From a virus, in the IMG/VR virus record IMGVR_UViG_3300050139_000074, positions 1-58,829 of that record: a stretch of DNA of 58,829 nucleotides; one strand, given 5' to 3'. Position 1 is the stretch's first letter. Every line of letters begins with the position of its first letter. Below the pieces are notes generated by a model. It saw nothing but the letters and a program-made list of their open reading frames with translations, did no database searches and had not been told where the DNA came from. Shown piece by piece: positions 1 through 7,616 of the stretch. A program made the position numbers and the translations under genes.

Positions 1-788
1 GTGACTGCTCCGATCTCAGGGGTAACTGCTCCGGTCTCAGGGGTAACTGCTCCGGTCTCAGGGGTAACTGCTCCGGTCTCAGTGGTAACTGCTCCGGTCT
101 CAGTGGTGACTGCTCCGGTCTCAGTGGTGACTGCTCCGATCTCAGTGGTAACTGCTCCGGTCTCAGTGGTGACTGCTCCGATCTCAGGGGTAACTGCTCC
201 GATCTCAGGGGTAACGTCTCCGATCTCAGTGGTAACTGCTCCGGTCTCAGGGGTGACTGCTCCGATCTCAGGGGTGACTGCTCCGATCTCAGGGGTGACT
301 GCTCCGATCTCAGGGGTAACTGCTCCGGTCTCAGTGGTGACTGCTCCGGTCTCAGTGGTGACTGCTCCGATCTCAGGGGTGACTGCTCCGGTCTCAGGGG
401 TGACTGCTCCGGTCTCAGGGGTGACTGCTCCGATCTCAGTGGTAACTGCTCCGGTCTCAGGGGTGACTGCTCCGGTCTCAGGGGTGACTGCTCCGGTCTC
501 AGGGGTGACTGCTCCGATCTCAGGGGTAACTGCTCCGGTCTCAGGGGTAACTGCTCCGGTCTCAGGGGTAACTGCTCCGGTCTCAGGGGTAACTGCTCCG
601 GTCTCAGGGGTAACTGCTCCGGTCTCAGTGGTAACTGCTCCGGTCTCAGTGGTGACTGCTCCGATCTCAGTGGTAACTGCTCCGGTCTCAGTGGTGACTG
701 CTCCGATCTCAGGGGTGACTTAGACGAAGCTGAAATCACAGATGAAGAAAGAGCGCAGGGGGTAAATATAAATGAACTTATCCAATAG
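1..788 (+). CDS. Heptapeptide-repeat protein, C-terminal part (gene broken by contig end)
   Basis: The coding frame starts at base 3 (GAC TGC TCC ...). It gives 34 tandem copies of a seven-residue unit [D/N]-C-S-[D/G]-L-[S/R]-G, followed by a unique acidic tail of about 23 residues (LDEAEITDEE...) and a TAG at 786-788. The frame matches the repeat protein that starts at 58316 and runs off the other end, so these are two parts of one gene. Joined through the 6-base terminal overlap it would be about 431 residues with about 54 units. I do not recognise a function. The regular Gly/Leu/Cys/Ser pattern suggests a repetitive beta-type fold, loosely like pentapeptide-repeat proteins but with period seven. 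It overlaps the next gene by 17 bases. The parallel frame with MTAPVSGV repeats is a shadow. Confidence 0.75.
   Translation, partial: DCSDLRGNCSGLRGNCSGLRGNCSGLSGNCSGLSGDCSGLSGDCSDLSGNCSGLSGDCSDLRGNCSDLRGNVSDLSGNCSGLRGDCSDLRGDCSDLRGDCSDLRGNCSGLSGDCSGLSGDCSDLRGDCSGLRGDCSGLRGDCSDLSGNCSGLRGDCSGLRGDCSGLRGDCSDLRGNCSGLRGNCSGLRGNCSGLRGNCSGLRGNCSGLSGNCSGLSGDCSDLSGNCSGLSGDCSDLRGDLDEAEITDEERAQGVNINELIQ
3..716 (+). repeat. 21-bp tandem repeat array (left part)
   Basis: There are 34 direct copies of a 21-base unit without spacers. Units differ almost only at three positions: GGT/GAT, AGT/AGG and GAC/AAC. Each change alters an amino acid. One unit has TGC replaced by GTC (Cys to Val, near 215). Not a CRISPR: there are no spacers and the frame is coding. 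Confidence 0.95.
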
Positions 789-1110
789 GCAGCAAGATGT
801 GGTAACCATGTGTGACTCAGCACTCAAAGAGGCAGGGCTCAATACTTACACCATGCTCGGTGAGACGTGCGGCTTCTTGGGTGCCCAGGCTCTCGAAGCG
901 GTGCAGATCGCAAAGGACCTGATGACCAAGGTCCAGGCAAAGGGCGAGAACGAGAAGAGGAACCCTGAGCTGGTGGGGCTGAGAACCCACCTCGTACCCG
1001 GTTGCGATGCAACTACGTTACTTATGGCCCAGATGTGCCTGGATGAGCTCATCGATCTTCGAGAGACGGGGATGACGCCCCGCATCGATCCTACGGAGCT
1101 GCAGAAGTGA
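772..1110 (+). CDS. Hypothetical protein (112 aa)
   Basis: The ATG at 772 lies inside the end of the repeat-protein gene, and the stop is at 1108-1110, overlapping the GTG start of the DNA polymerase gene (GTGA). The product is soluble and predicted helical, with MNLSNRQQDVV at the N-terminus and no motif I recognise. Tight coupling to the polymerase suggests a role in early replication metabolism, but this is inference from position only. Confidence 0.7.
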   Translation: MNLSNRQQDVVTMCDSALKEAGLNTYTMLGETCGFLGAQALEAVQIAKDLMTKVQAKGENEKRNPELVGLRTHLVPGCDATTLLMAQMCLDELIDLRETGMTPRIDPTELQK

Positions 1111-3158
1111 AGATTCTAACTATCGACTTCGAAACGTTTTGGGATATTGACTTCACCCTGTCCAAGATGACGACCGAGGCGTACGTAAGAGACGCCAGGT
1201 TCAAGACTCATCTTGTAGGTGTGAAGAACGGAGATGCCGAGACGGTGATCCTCCCTGCCAACAGGATACAGGAGATCTTTAACAAGATTGATTGGGCAGA
1301 TACCGCCGTACTCTGCCAGCACGCACACTTCGACGGCCTGATCCTCTCCCACGGCTACGACGTTCATCCTGCGTTCTTCTTTGACACGCTCTCAATGTTT
1401 CGGCACCTTTACCCGGCGGAGAGTGCCTCGCTTATGAACCAGACCAAAGTTTTAGGGCTGCCGGCCAAGGGCAATGGCTATGACATTGTGAACACGAAAG
1501 GACTTACCTCCTTCACACCACAAGAATACGCCTCCTGCGCGGCATACTGCAAACTGGACTGTGATCTCACTTGGCGCATCTTTAATATCCTGAAGCCGAA
1601 GTTCCCCGTCTCCGAGATGCGCCTCATCGACATGACAGTGAAGATGTTCACAGACCCGATTCTCAGGCTAAACGTGGATCTGCTGGAAGAAGCGAAGCAG
1701 GATGAGATAGAGACTAAGAGGCTGCTTATGGAGCGAGTGGCGCACGACAAGGATGCGCTTGCTTCAAACCCTAAGTTTGCCAACATCCTCATGTCCATAG
1801 GCATTGATCCACCAAAGAAGATCAGCCCCGCCGCTATAAAGAACGGCAAGGTGCATGCGGAGACCGCAGGAGAGGCACCTATTGGCATCATCCCCACGTT
1901 GACCAAAAAAGAAAAAGCGGAGTACTTGGAGCGCGAAGGGGTTCCGCACGTCTCTGATGTTTGGGCCTACGCCTTCGGGAAGAGCGACGAAGAGTTTAAA
2001 CGGATGCTGGAGCATGATGACCCCACGGTCAGGGCACTCGTAGAGGCCAGGATGGGGGTGAAGTCTACCATCAAGAGCACCAGGACCGAAAGGTTCCTCG
2101 GTATCGCGGAGCGGGGGCCATGGCCGGTGTACTTAAACTATGCTGGTGCCCACACGCTCCGTTGGAGCGGCGGTGATAAGATGAACCCACAAAACCTCGT
2201 GCGTGGTAGTAAGCTCCGGGAATCCATTGAGGCTCCTGAAGGGCATGTCATAGTGGTGCGCGACCTCTCAGCAATCGAAGCGAGGGTACTTGCCTGGCTC
2301 TCGGGGCAGGAGGATGTTGTCGAGACTTTCCGACGCGGGGAGGACGTATACTGTGACATGTTCAAGTCGATCTCGGGGCGGGTAATAACCAAGAAAGATG
2401 CAAGTGAACGCTTCCTCGGAAAAGTTGTGGTTCTCGGTTGCGGATACCAGATGTCGTGGAAAAAGCTGCAGTCCATGCTCCGCATCGGGATGCTTGGAGA
2501 CTCAGGAAGAATCCTCGGGGAAGACATCGCCACCCCACTCGGAGTGAACCTTCAAGGGTTCCTCCACCGCTTCGCCGGGTACGTACAAGAGACATTACCC
2601 CCCGGTGGGGATCTCGCCGCCCATGCACTCCATTGTGCCTGTACTGAGGCAATTATCCGAGCGTTCAGAGACAATAAGCCGATGATCCCCCGTTTCTGGC
2701 AGACCTGCCAGGAGAGCTTTGAGTACATACTCCGAGGGGAGTCGTTCAAGTTTGGTCGGTTCGGAGTAGTAGAGACTTGCCGGGAAGGACTCAAGCTGCC
2801 GTCGGGTATGCTCCTGAGATACACCGAGCTTGAGTGCAAGGCCGAGGGCCGGCGCAAGGAGTACTCCATCCTGAAGAATCGTAGGAAGGGGGAACGGGGT
2901 AAAATGTATGGGGGTCTCTGCTGCGAGAACATCGTCCAGAGGCTATCCAGGGACATCATCGCGGAGCACATGCTGAAGATCGGCGCCCGGTATCATGTCG
3001 CTACCATGACCCACGATGAGATTGTCTGTGTCGTTCCAGAAGAACGGGCAGAGGAGTGCTACTCCTTCATGGGGGTGGTTATGGCTACACCACCAGTATG
3101 GGCTCCTGACCTGCCTCTGGGTTCCGAGGGGGGCTTCGCCCGGAACTACAGCAAATGA
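1107..3158 (+). CDS. Family A DNA polymerase with 3'-5' exonuclease domain
   Basis: Replicative phage DNA polymerase of 683 residues. The N-terminal DEDD exonuclease shows motif Exo I (ILTIDFET, D7 and E9) and an Exo II-like segment (HAHFDGLIL). The polymerase domain has motif A (VVRDLSAIEARVLAWLSG), motif B (K-x3-R-x-LGKVVVLGCGYQM) and motif C (MTHDEIVCV). These are the signature elements of pol I-type enzymes, and the length fits phage members lacking the 5' nuclease domain. It starts with GTG overlapping the previous stop (GTGA) and ends in ATGA overlap with the next small gene. It heads the replication block with the primase-helicase (14022) and nucleases. Confidence 0.93.
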   Translation: MKILTIDFETFWDIDFTLSKMTTEAYVRDARFKTHLVGVKNGDAETVILPANRIQEIFNKIDWADTAVLCQHAHFDGLILSHGYDVHPAFFFDTLSMFRHLYPAESASLMNQTKVLGLPAKGNGYDIVNTKGLTSFTPQEYASCAAYCKLDCDLTWRIFNILKPKFPVSEMRLIDMTVKMFTDPILRLNVDLLEEAKQDEIETKRLLMERVAHDKDALASNPKFANILMSIGIDPPKKISPAAIKNGKVHAETAGEAPIGIIPTLTKKEKAEYLEREGVPHVSDVWAYAFGKSDEEFKRMLEHDDPTVRALVEARMGVKSTIKSTRTERFLGIAERGPWPVYLNYAGAHTLRWSGGDKMNPQNLVRGSKLRESIEAPEGHVIVVRDLSAIEARVLAWLSGQEDVVETFRRGEDVYCDMFKSISGRVITKKDASERFLGKVVVLGCGYQMSWKKLQSMLRIGMLGDSGRILGEDIATPLGVNLQGFLHRFAGYVQETLPPGGDLAAHALHCACTEAIIRAFRDNKPMIPRFWQTCQESFEYILRGESFKFGRFGVVETCREGLKLPSGMLLRYTELECKAEGRRKEYSILKNRRKGERGKMYGGLCCENIVQRLSRDIIAEHMLKIGARYHVATMTHDEIVCVVPEERAEECYSFMGVVMATPPVWAPDLPLGSEGGFARNYSK

Positions 3159-3322
3159 TCAAACACATAACCCCAGAGCATCCTGATTTCGCAGAGATCT
3201 CGAAGCGGGTAACGCCAATTGAGAAGGTGAAAGATCAGGCGTTCCCGAGAACAAGTATCTACGCTGAACGTGAGACGTCGTATAAGACAAGTCGGACTCG
3301 GAAGGAGACGATGGACAAATGA
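3155..3322 (+). CDS. Small protein (55 aa)
   Basis: A short frame beginning MIKHITPEHPDF and ending KETMDK. It begins with ATGA overlapping the polymerase stop and ends with ATGA overlapping the next start, so it fills the gap between two good genes exactly. It is basic and rich in charged residues, with no domain recognised. The double 4-base overlap is the main support for it being real. Confidence 0.6.
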   Translation: MIKHITPEHPDFAEISKRVTPIEKVKDQAFPRTSIYAERETSYKTSRTRKETMDK

Positions 3323-3804
3323 GAGAAGAAGACGAGAGCAGGGAGACTGATGCCTCCGAGGAGGAAACCAGAATGAGCTACAAATGTGACCACAAATGGA
3401 ATCTATTAGATCGAAATAGTGGTGGATATTATTACTGTTTCAATTGCAATTCTGTGATATCTTTAGAAGTTTATCAAACAATAGCCGGACTAGAACAAGA
3501 GCGCAACGAAGCCAAAGCGGAAATCGTAGCACTAAAGGAAATTATAAGAGCCTCGTGTTCTGATATGGATGGTTTCGACAGGCGATATAAATGCCCTGAA
3601 ATTCGCGAGTCAAAAGCGGAAATAGATCGGCTGAATAACAAGATCAAGGAATTGATCGAGGAGGCTGACGACGATCATAATGAGATAGAGCGGCTGAAAG
3701 ACGGCCTGATAAAGATCAAATTAATCACTGAACCGCGCGATAGTGGCATGGGGCATGAATGTTGGAAGATTGCCAAATCCGCATTAGAAAGGGAACCAGA
3801 ATGA
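3319..3804 (+). CDS. Coiled-coil protein with N-terminal zinc-finger-like motif
   Basis: 161 residues. A Cys/His cluster near residues 23-45 (CDHKW ... YYCFNCN) could bind zinc. From about residue 55 on the sequence is heptad-rich and strongly charged (EQERNEAKAEIVALKEI, EIDRLNNKIKELIEE), typical of a long coiled coil. A later internal start at MSYKCDHK (residue 19) is possible. Base composition is more A-rich than its neighbours, as for the next gene. Function unknown. Confidence 0.7.
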   Translation: MREEDESRETDASEEETRMSYKCDHKWNLLDRNSGGYYYCFNCNSVISLEVYQTIAGLEQERNEAKAEIVALKEIIRASCSDMDGFDRRYKCPEIRESKAEIDRLNNKIKELIEEADDDHNEIERLKDGLIKIKLITEPRDSGMGHECWKIAKSALEREPE

Positions 3805-4181
3805 AGGAGATATTTGATAAACTGGTTAAAATTGCAAAAGAACAAATCGAATCATTTAATGATTTTTCAGACGACAGGGCGATAGTGTGGGCTGATAATG
3901 AAATTAAGCGGCTTCAATCAGAAATATCCGCCCTTAAACTCCAACTCTCAGGCCGCACCTATTGCCGTAGCGATGAGGCGGTAGAAGCGAGGTGTAAGGA
4001 GTTGGAAATCAGATGCACCAACTTCCAGATCGGTTTGCAAGCCATTGCAAGCGATGCCGAAACTCAAACATCTGGAAACTTTGGGATGAAACGACTTTCA
4101 GGGTATGCTCGGGATACATTGTCCGGCGTTGAATGGCTTGATGAGTTCGCAAAAGATGAGCCTCCTACGAGGCGCAGTTGA
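3801..4181 (+). CDS. Hypothetical coiled-coil protein (126 aa)
   Basis: The start was chosen at ATG 3801, which overlaps the previous stop (ATGA); a longer frame from 3759 is less likely. The product has a helical charged N-terminus (MKEIFDKLVKIAKEQIESF), a heptad segment (DNEIKRLQSEISALKLQL) and three further cysteines. The N-terminal composition resembles the preceding gene, suggesting the two arrived together. Function not recognised. Confidence 0.65.
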   Translation: MKEIFDKLVKIAKEQIESFNDFSDDRAIVWADNEIKRLQSEISALKLQLSGRTYCRSDEAVEARCKELEIRCTNFQIGLQAIASDAETQTSGNFGMKRLSGYARDTLSGVEWLDEFAKDEPPTRRS

Positions 4182-4260
4182 CCTCACGCCTCCGGCGCCG
4201 TGCCGTCGTTACACGCCTGGAGATCCTGGGTTCGAAGAATTGAGAAAATTATACGCTTGA
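4155..4260 (+). CDS. Possible very small protein (34 aa)
   Basis: A frame beginning MSLLRGAVDLTPPAP and ending LRKLYA. It starts inside the end of the preceding gene and ends in a TGATG overlap with another short frame. Support is only this coupling geometry; it may be a translational relay or spurious. Confidence 0.3.
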
Positions 4261-4373
4261 TGTGGGAAATTTGTTCAATCTGTGGGTGCGCCTACTATGC
4301 ACAAAAAGAGACGTACGAAAATAAAATTCTTGACAAACAAAGATTATGTGTTAAGCTCTTTACAAATAGCTAA
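4260..4373 (+). CDS. Possible small Cys-rich protein (37 aa)
   Basis: The frame starts MWEICSICGCAYYAQ with a compact CxxCxC cluster that could bind a metal. It starts in a TGATG overlap with the preceding short frame, and its stop lies in the ribosome binding site (TAAGGAGG) of the next gene. The end of the frame runs through the promoter at 4330-4357, which makes the call uncertain. Confidence 0.35.
   Translation: MWEICSICGCAYYAQKETYENKILDKQRLCVKLFTNS
4330..4357 (+). promoter_or_regulatory. Sigma-70-like promoter with extended -10 (P1)
   Basis: TTGACA at 4330-4335, 16-base spacer ending in TGT, then TAAGCT at 4352-4357. The same arrangement recurs at 9394 and 58259, with conserved flanks (TGTGTTAAGCTCTT then TAACA or TACA), so this is a repeated phage promoter. 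It drives the block starting at 4386. Confidence 0.7.
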
Positions 4374-4385
4374 GGAGGTTCCAGC

Positions 4386-4574
4386 ATGCGACTGACCAAT
4401 GAGAGACGAGATTTAATCCTGAACAAGACAGTAATGGGCGTTTTTGCATCGCCCAGACCCAAGAAGACCCTGCTCCAAGTTGACGAAGAGATTGATGCCG
4501 CGCGGCGCCGGCAGCGTGAGGCGAGGAAGCGCGTTCAGGCGCTGGACCGGCCTGAGAAGAAGGGGATGATATGA
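4386..4574 (+). CDS. Small basic protein (62 aa)
   Basis: First gene after promoter P1, with a strong ribosome binding site (AAGGAGG) ending 7 bases before the ATG. The second half is highly basic and helical (DAARRRQREARKRVQALD), which could contact nucleic acid. It ends in ATGA overlap with the next gene. No family recognised. Confidence 0.65.
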   Translation: MRLTNERRDLILNKTVMGVFASPRPKKTLLQVDEEIDAARRRQREARKRVQALDRPEKKGMI

Positions 4575-4765
4575 CTGAGCAAGAGGCACGGCAAAAATGG
4601 TGCCCAGTGGTACGCGCCGAGAACGGTGCCAATCACACCTTTAAAATGGGTGCTAATGAGTGCTACAATGTATGCATAGGTTCTCGGTGTATGATGTGGC
4701 GTGATCAAGGCTCAGGGCCAAGAGGAAGTGGATATTGCGGTCTCGGGGGCAAACCATGCTTCTAG
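4571..4765 (+). CDS. Small Cys-rich phage protein (64 aa)
   Basis: Contains a CIGSRCMMW motif followed by a GYCGLGGKP segment; together with two upstream cysteines these could form a zinc site. I recognise this CIGS-x-CMxW ... GxCGLxG pattern from many short phage proteins of unknown function. The ATG overlaps the previous stop (ATGA), and the next gene starts inside its end. Confidence 0.7.
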   Translation: MTEQEARQKWCPVVRAENGANHTFKMGANECYNVCIGSRCMMWRDQGSGPRGSGYCGLGGKPCF

Positions 4766-5760
4766 CCCACCAACTTACATATCCACAGCTCTTCACCGCG
4801 AAAGAAGGTGTCATCACACGACAAGGGGTAATGATCGGTGGCCCGGACCGGCGGCACATGGACGACAACGCCGTGGTTAGCTGGCTATACTGGCAGAAGG
4901 AGGTTCAATTCGCTTCCAAAGAGCCGGGAGTCGTGCCGCCTGCAGTAATGAGTTACTTCCAGACAACGAAGCATCTTAATCGACCGCCCAAGGAGGGTGA
5001 TGTGAATATTTTAGGAACTGATGTGGTTGAAGATGCTATTATCATCGCGACAAAGGTGCAGTTCACCCCGCCCAGATTCACCTGGAGCCACACAGCTCTC
5101 GACCAGTTCCTCAACACTTGTGCCTGTCAGGCTGCCGCCGCACGGTATTTCAAGACAACCTCGTATCAGGAGACTGAAGCGACTCGTGCAGGGAACCGAG
5201 TGCATAAGGCAGGCGAGAACTACCTGCTGAACCCCACCGCAGCAACTGCGGCGATCCTCGACAAGGAGGAGCCAAGGGCGAGGAAGTTTGATGATCTCAT
5301 TCTCAATGCTGCGGCAAAGTCCGGCGGGGTGCTCCTCGTTGAGAAGAAGATGTGCGTCAATGATAAGTGGAAGACTACCGGGTACTTCGACTCCGATGCT
5401 TGGGGCCGGGGTGCTGCTGACATCGCGCTCATTCGTGGAGAGACTGCCAACATATGGGACAGGAAGACTGGGAAGCGGAAGGATAACCCACAGCAGCTCC
5501 GTCTGATGATTCTCTTCCTCGCCCTCTACTACCCCGAAGTGCAGGAGTTCAACGCGGCGAATATCTGGTATAAATATGCAGAGCCGGTGCAGAGCATACC
5601 GACTGTGAAACGGGCAGAGGTTAAAGAGATCTTCCTTGAGACGCGGAGCATGATCGAGAGAGTACAGGCGATGTGGGAGTCAGGTAACTTCCCGGCGAGG
5701 AAGTCGGGTCTCTGCCGTCAGTGGTGCCCTAATACTGCTTGCCCACATTGCGGGCGTTAA
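4756..5760 (+). CDS. PD-(D/E)XK nuclease of the Cas4/RecB type
   Basis: 334 residues from the ATG at 4756 (a TTG start at 4735 is less likely). After about 95 unassigned N-terminal residues comes the nuclease: FTWSHTALDQFLNTC, then GNRVHKAGE (the G-x2-H motif), VLLVEKKM, GRGAADIALI and IWDRKTGK (acidic metal-binding residues followed by the D/E-x-K-type motif). Near the end a cysteine pattern (CRQWCPNTACPHCG) joins the early cysteines and could hold an iron-sulphur cluster as in Cas4/AddB-like enzymes. Probably processes DNA ends during replication or recombination. The extra N-terminal region may be a separate domain. Confidence 0.8.
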   Translation: MLLAHQLTYPQLFTAKEGVITRQGVMIGGPDRRHMDDNAVVSWLYWQKEVQFASKEPGVVPPAVMSYFQTTKHLNRPPKEGDVNILGTDVVEDAIIIATKVQFTPPRFTWSHTALDQFLNTCACQAAAARYFKTTSYQETEATRAGNRVHKAGENYLLNPTAATAAILDKEEPRARKFDDLILNAAAKSGGVLLVEKKMCVNDKWKTTGYFDSDAWGRGAADIALIRGETANIWDRKTGKRKDNPQQLRLMILFLALYYPEVQEFNAANIWYKYAEPVQSIPTVKRAEVKEIFLETRSMIERVQAMWESGNFPARKSGLCRQWCPNTACPHCGR

Positions 5761-5788
5761 ATTAATTTAACAAAAAAGGAGCTGAAAC

Positions 5789-5983
5789 ATGGAAATGGAA
5801 GCCGTTGAATCAAGTGCAGTGTCGGCCTTGGGGTACGAGGCCGATTCAGAGGTAATGATGGTCCGGTTCAAAACAGGGGCTGAGTACGTCTATCACAACG
5901 TATCATATGATACGTTCATGTCCATCAAGGAGTCTCCGTCCATCGGGCGGGAGATCCGGAAATATCAAGGGGTGGCTGCGTGA
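5789..5983 (+). CDS. KTSC-domain protein (64 aa)
   Basis: The pattern VESSAVSALGYEADSEVMMV, then F-x-T-G-A-E-Y-V-Y-H-N-V and a final IGREIRK, fits the small KTSC domain: Ser near the start, an aromatic-rich beta sheet, and S-x-G near the end. The domain is found alone or fused in bacteria and phages; its role is not established, though an RNA- or nuclease-related function has been proposed. A good AAGGAG ribosome site precedes the ATG. The end overlaps the GTG of the kinase gene. Confidence 0.75.
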   Translation: MEMEAVESSAVSALGYEADSEVMMVRFKTGAEYVYHNVSYDTFMSIKESPSIGREIRKYQGVAA

Positions 5984-6612
5984 GTAAAAAAATACTCGGG
6001 ATTTCAGGCAAGAGTGCATCCGGAAAAACGACCTTCGCAGACCTCGCAGTCAAAGAGTTCGGAGCGACGAAGCTCTCATTCGCTTCTTCCTTGAAAGAGG
6101 AAGTCGCAGAGTTTCTCACGAAGCTCAACGTGGCCTTTGAGCCACGGCATCTGTACGGCGTAGCCGCTGATAAAGAAGAGACGTTCATCGTGGAGCATAT
6201 TGAGTGGGAGCATCTAACTACACATGAATTCTCCGCAATCTTCCTGCACCACATGGGGCTCTCGCCCTGTGGCAAGTTCCTCACGCTGTCCTACCGGCCC
6301 CTGATGCAGCTCTGGGGCACTGAGTACCGGAGAGCGCAGGACGAGGCGTACTGGACGAAAAAGTTGCAGGAGAGGGTGCAGAGCACCGAGGGGCTCATAG
6401 TCATCGATGACGTACGGTTCAAGGACGAGGCCGAGATGATCGAGGATCTGGGCGGCACGCTGATACGGGCGGTACGAGGCCATTCGGCCTCTAAGCATCC
6501 TTCGGAGACGGAGCTTGACGACTTCAACCGGTTCTCCTGGATGATTCAGAATTACGAAGGGCTACCTGAGTACGAGAACGAGGTACGCCGCTGTTTGGGG
6601 GTTCTTTTATGA
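5980..6612 (+). CDS. Deoxynucleoside monophosphate kinase
   Basis: Phosphorylates dNMPs to dNDPs to supply phage DNA synthesis. The P-loop is at residues 7-18 (GISGKSASGKTT). LSFASSLKEE, the segment MQLWGTEYRRAQDEAYW, the Walker B-like LIVIDDVRFKDEAE and HPSETELD match the T4 gp1-type dNMP kinase family in order and spacing. The length (210 residues) is within the usual range. The GTG start overlaps the previous stop (GTGA), and the end overlaps the next ATG (ATGA). Confidence 0.85.
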   Translation: MSKKILGISGKSASGKTTFADLAVKEFGATKLSFASSLKEEVAEFLTKLNVAFEPRHLYGVAADKEETFIVEHIEWEHLTTHEFSAIFLHHMGLSPCGKFLTLSYRPLMQLWGTEYRRAQDEAYWTKKLQERVQSTEGLIVIDDVRFKDEAEMIEDLGGTLIRAVRGHSASKHPSETELDDFNRFSWMIQNYEGLPEYENEVRRCLGVLL

Positions 6613-6866
6613 TTGAGGTATTTGCGCGGCGGGCCACTCTCGCAGTGATGTGGGGCACTGTTCTTTACTTCGGAATCGCCCTGATTGCACATGTACATAA
6701 TAAGAATGTCGCTGAGAAGTTTCACAAGTGCGCTAGGTGCCACTGTACCCCTCCGCCGATTATAAAGAACCTGCGTGAGTACAAGGACGTACACCAGAAT
6801 AGGCAGACGGACAGGGCGAGGCAGATTAGGGTGCAGCTCGCAGAGCTCGTGAGGGTGCCAGAATGA
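6609..6866 (+). CDS. Small membrane-anchored protein (85 aa)
   Basis: One predicted transmembrane helix near residues 8-27 (LAVMWGTVLYFGIALIAHV), followed by a short CARCHC cysteine cluster and a basic cytoplasmic-type tail. It is linked by ATGA overlaps on both sides to the dNMP kinase and the VRR-NUC nuclease. The function is not recognised; the metal-binding-like CxxCxC just after the helix is notable. Confidence 0.7.
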   Translation: MIEVFARRATLAVMWGTVLYFGIALIAHVHNKNVAEKFHKCARCHCTPPPIIKNLREYKDVHQNRQTDRARQIRVQLAELVRVPE

Positions 6867-7231
6867 CCCCAGAGAACAAGGTTAAGAAAGAGCTTCGCTC
6901 GTACCTCGAAATGATAGGCTGCGTCCCGGCAGCAAAGGCAGCACTTGCTACGCCGGCGCATCACGGTTGGTACTTCATGCCTGTGCCTATGGGCACAGGA
7001 GTCTCCGGTATCGCCGACGTCATCGGGCACTATAAGGGGCGGCTCTTCGCCATCGAGGTCAAGGCACCGGGTCGGCGAGGGCAGAAAGATCGAGGCATGT
7101 CAGCACATCAGGTGCATCAGTCCGAGGCGATACGCCTCTCCGGCGGGTTCTCTATGTGCTTCGACGGCGGTGAGTATGATTGGTTGGTTTTGAAGAATTG
7201 GGTGAAAGAGGTAACGCATGCTAACCGATGA
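6863..7231 (+). CDS. VRR-NUC domain nuclease
   Basis: A 122-residue stand-alone VRR-NUC (PD-(D/E)XK superfamily) protein. The core shows PVPMGTGVSGIADVIG (the catalytic Asp in G-x-A-D), LFAIEVKAPGRRG (E-V-K metal-binding pair) and the helix SAHQVHQSEAIRLSGG. Phage members are typically about 100-130 residues and are proposed to cut branched or structured DNA. The gene is coupled to its neighbours by ATGA at the start and an overlap of 14 bases at the end. Confidence 0.85.
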   Translation: MTPENKVKKELRSYLEMIGCVPAAKAALATPAHHGWYFMPVPMGTGVSGIADVIGHYKGRLFAIEVKAPGRRGQKDRGMSAHQVHQSEAIRLSGGFSMCFDGGEYDWLVLKNWVKEVTHANR

Positions 7232-7418
7232 ACAGATTTTACAGATCGCTAAAGAGAAGGCGTTCTTTGGCCTTTACGGACCGAGTAAACTTACTGATAT
7301 GGGTAACGGCACCGCGAGGTGCCTACCATCTACTACGTTGACCTACTTTGGCGAGAATCTTCTATGCTTCGCTAGAGCTGTTGAGCTATTGGTGATGAAG
7401 GAGGTTGATCATGTGTGA
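7218..7418 (+). CDS. Hypothetical protein (66 aa)
   Basis: Starts at ATG 7218 within the end of the VRR-NUC gene. Begins MLTDEQILQIAKEKAFF. Helical, with no motif recognised. The downstream AAGGAGG within its end (7399-7405) serves the next tiny frame. Confidence 0.6.
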   Translation: MLTDEQILQIAKEKAFFGLYGPSKLTDMGNGTARCLPSTTLTYFGENLLCFARAVELLVMKEVDHV

Positions 7419-7446
7419 TATGATGTTGTACGGGTGCGGTTCTTGA
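7411..7446 (+). CDS. Possible 11-residue minigene
   Basis: ATG TGT GAT ... TGA encodes MCDMMLYGCGS. It has the best ribosome binding site in the neighbourhood (AAGGAGG at 7399-7405, 5 bases before the ATG), and its stop overlaps a TTG start (TTGA) of the next frame. It may act only to deliver ribosomes to the next gene. Confidence 0.35.
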   Translation: MCDMMLYGCGS

Positions 7447-7616
7447 AGGGAATTTATGTTGATCCTTTTGCGCAGCCCTACATCCCACCTGAAGGCACGA
7501 AACCTCCTGCGGAGCAGATTGCCTTTGCCCGCTACGTCAATGCGAAGCAAGCGTTCAAGTCGCTCACTTGGGAGGAGTACGATTATAATCCTGAGAACCG
7601 AAAGGCGAAGTCTTGA
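7443..7616 (+). CDS. Hypothetical protein (57 aa), TTG start
   Basis: Start chosen at TTG 7443 because it overlaps the stop of the minigene (TTGA), the same device used at the gene's end to reach the helicase (TTG at 7613). A GTG at 7434 is the alternative. It includes DPFAQPYIPPEG and a helical AFARYVNAKQAFKSLTWEEY. No family recognised. Confidence 0.5.
   Translation: MKGIYVDPFAQPYIPPEGTKPPAEQIAFARYVNAKQAFKSLTWEEYDYNPENRKAKS

Noticed and set aside
3-716. CRISPR-like array
   Set aside because: Units are contiguous with no spacers, and the repeats are translated in one frame.
1-723. A 240-codon frame of MTAPVSGV-type repeats
   Set aside because: It is a second open frame through the 21-bp repeat. 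The frame joined to the unique start at 58316 and the unique tail at 720-788 is the coding one.
4185-4260. tRNA-like GGGTTCGAA near 4228
   Set aside because: The arms needed for the T-stem and the acceptor stem do not pair; no tRNA cloverleaf can be drawn.
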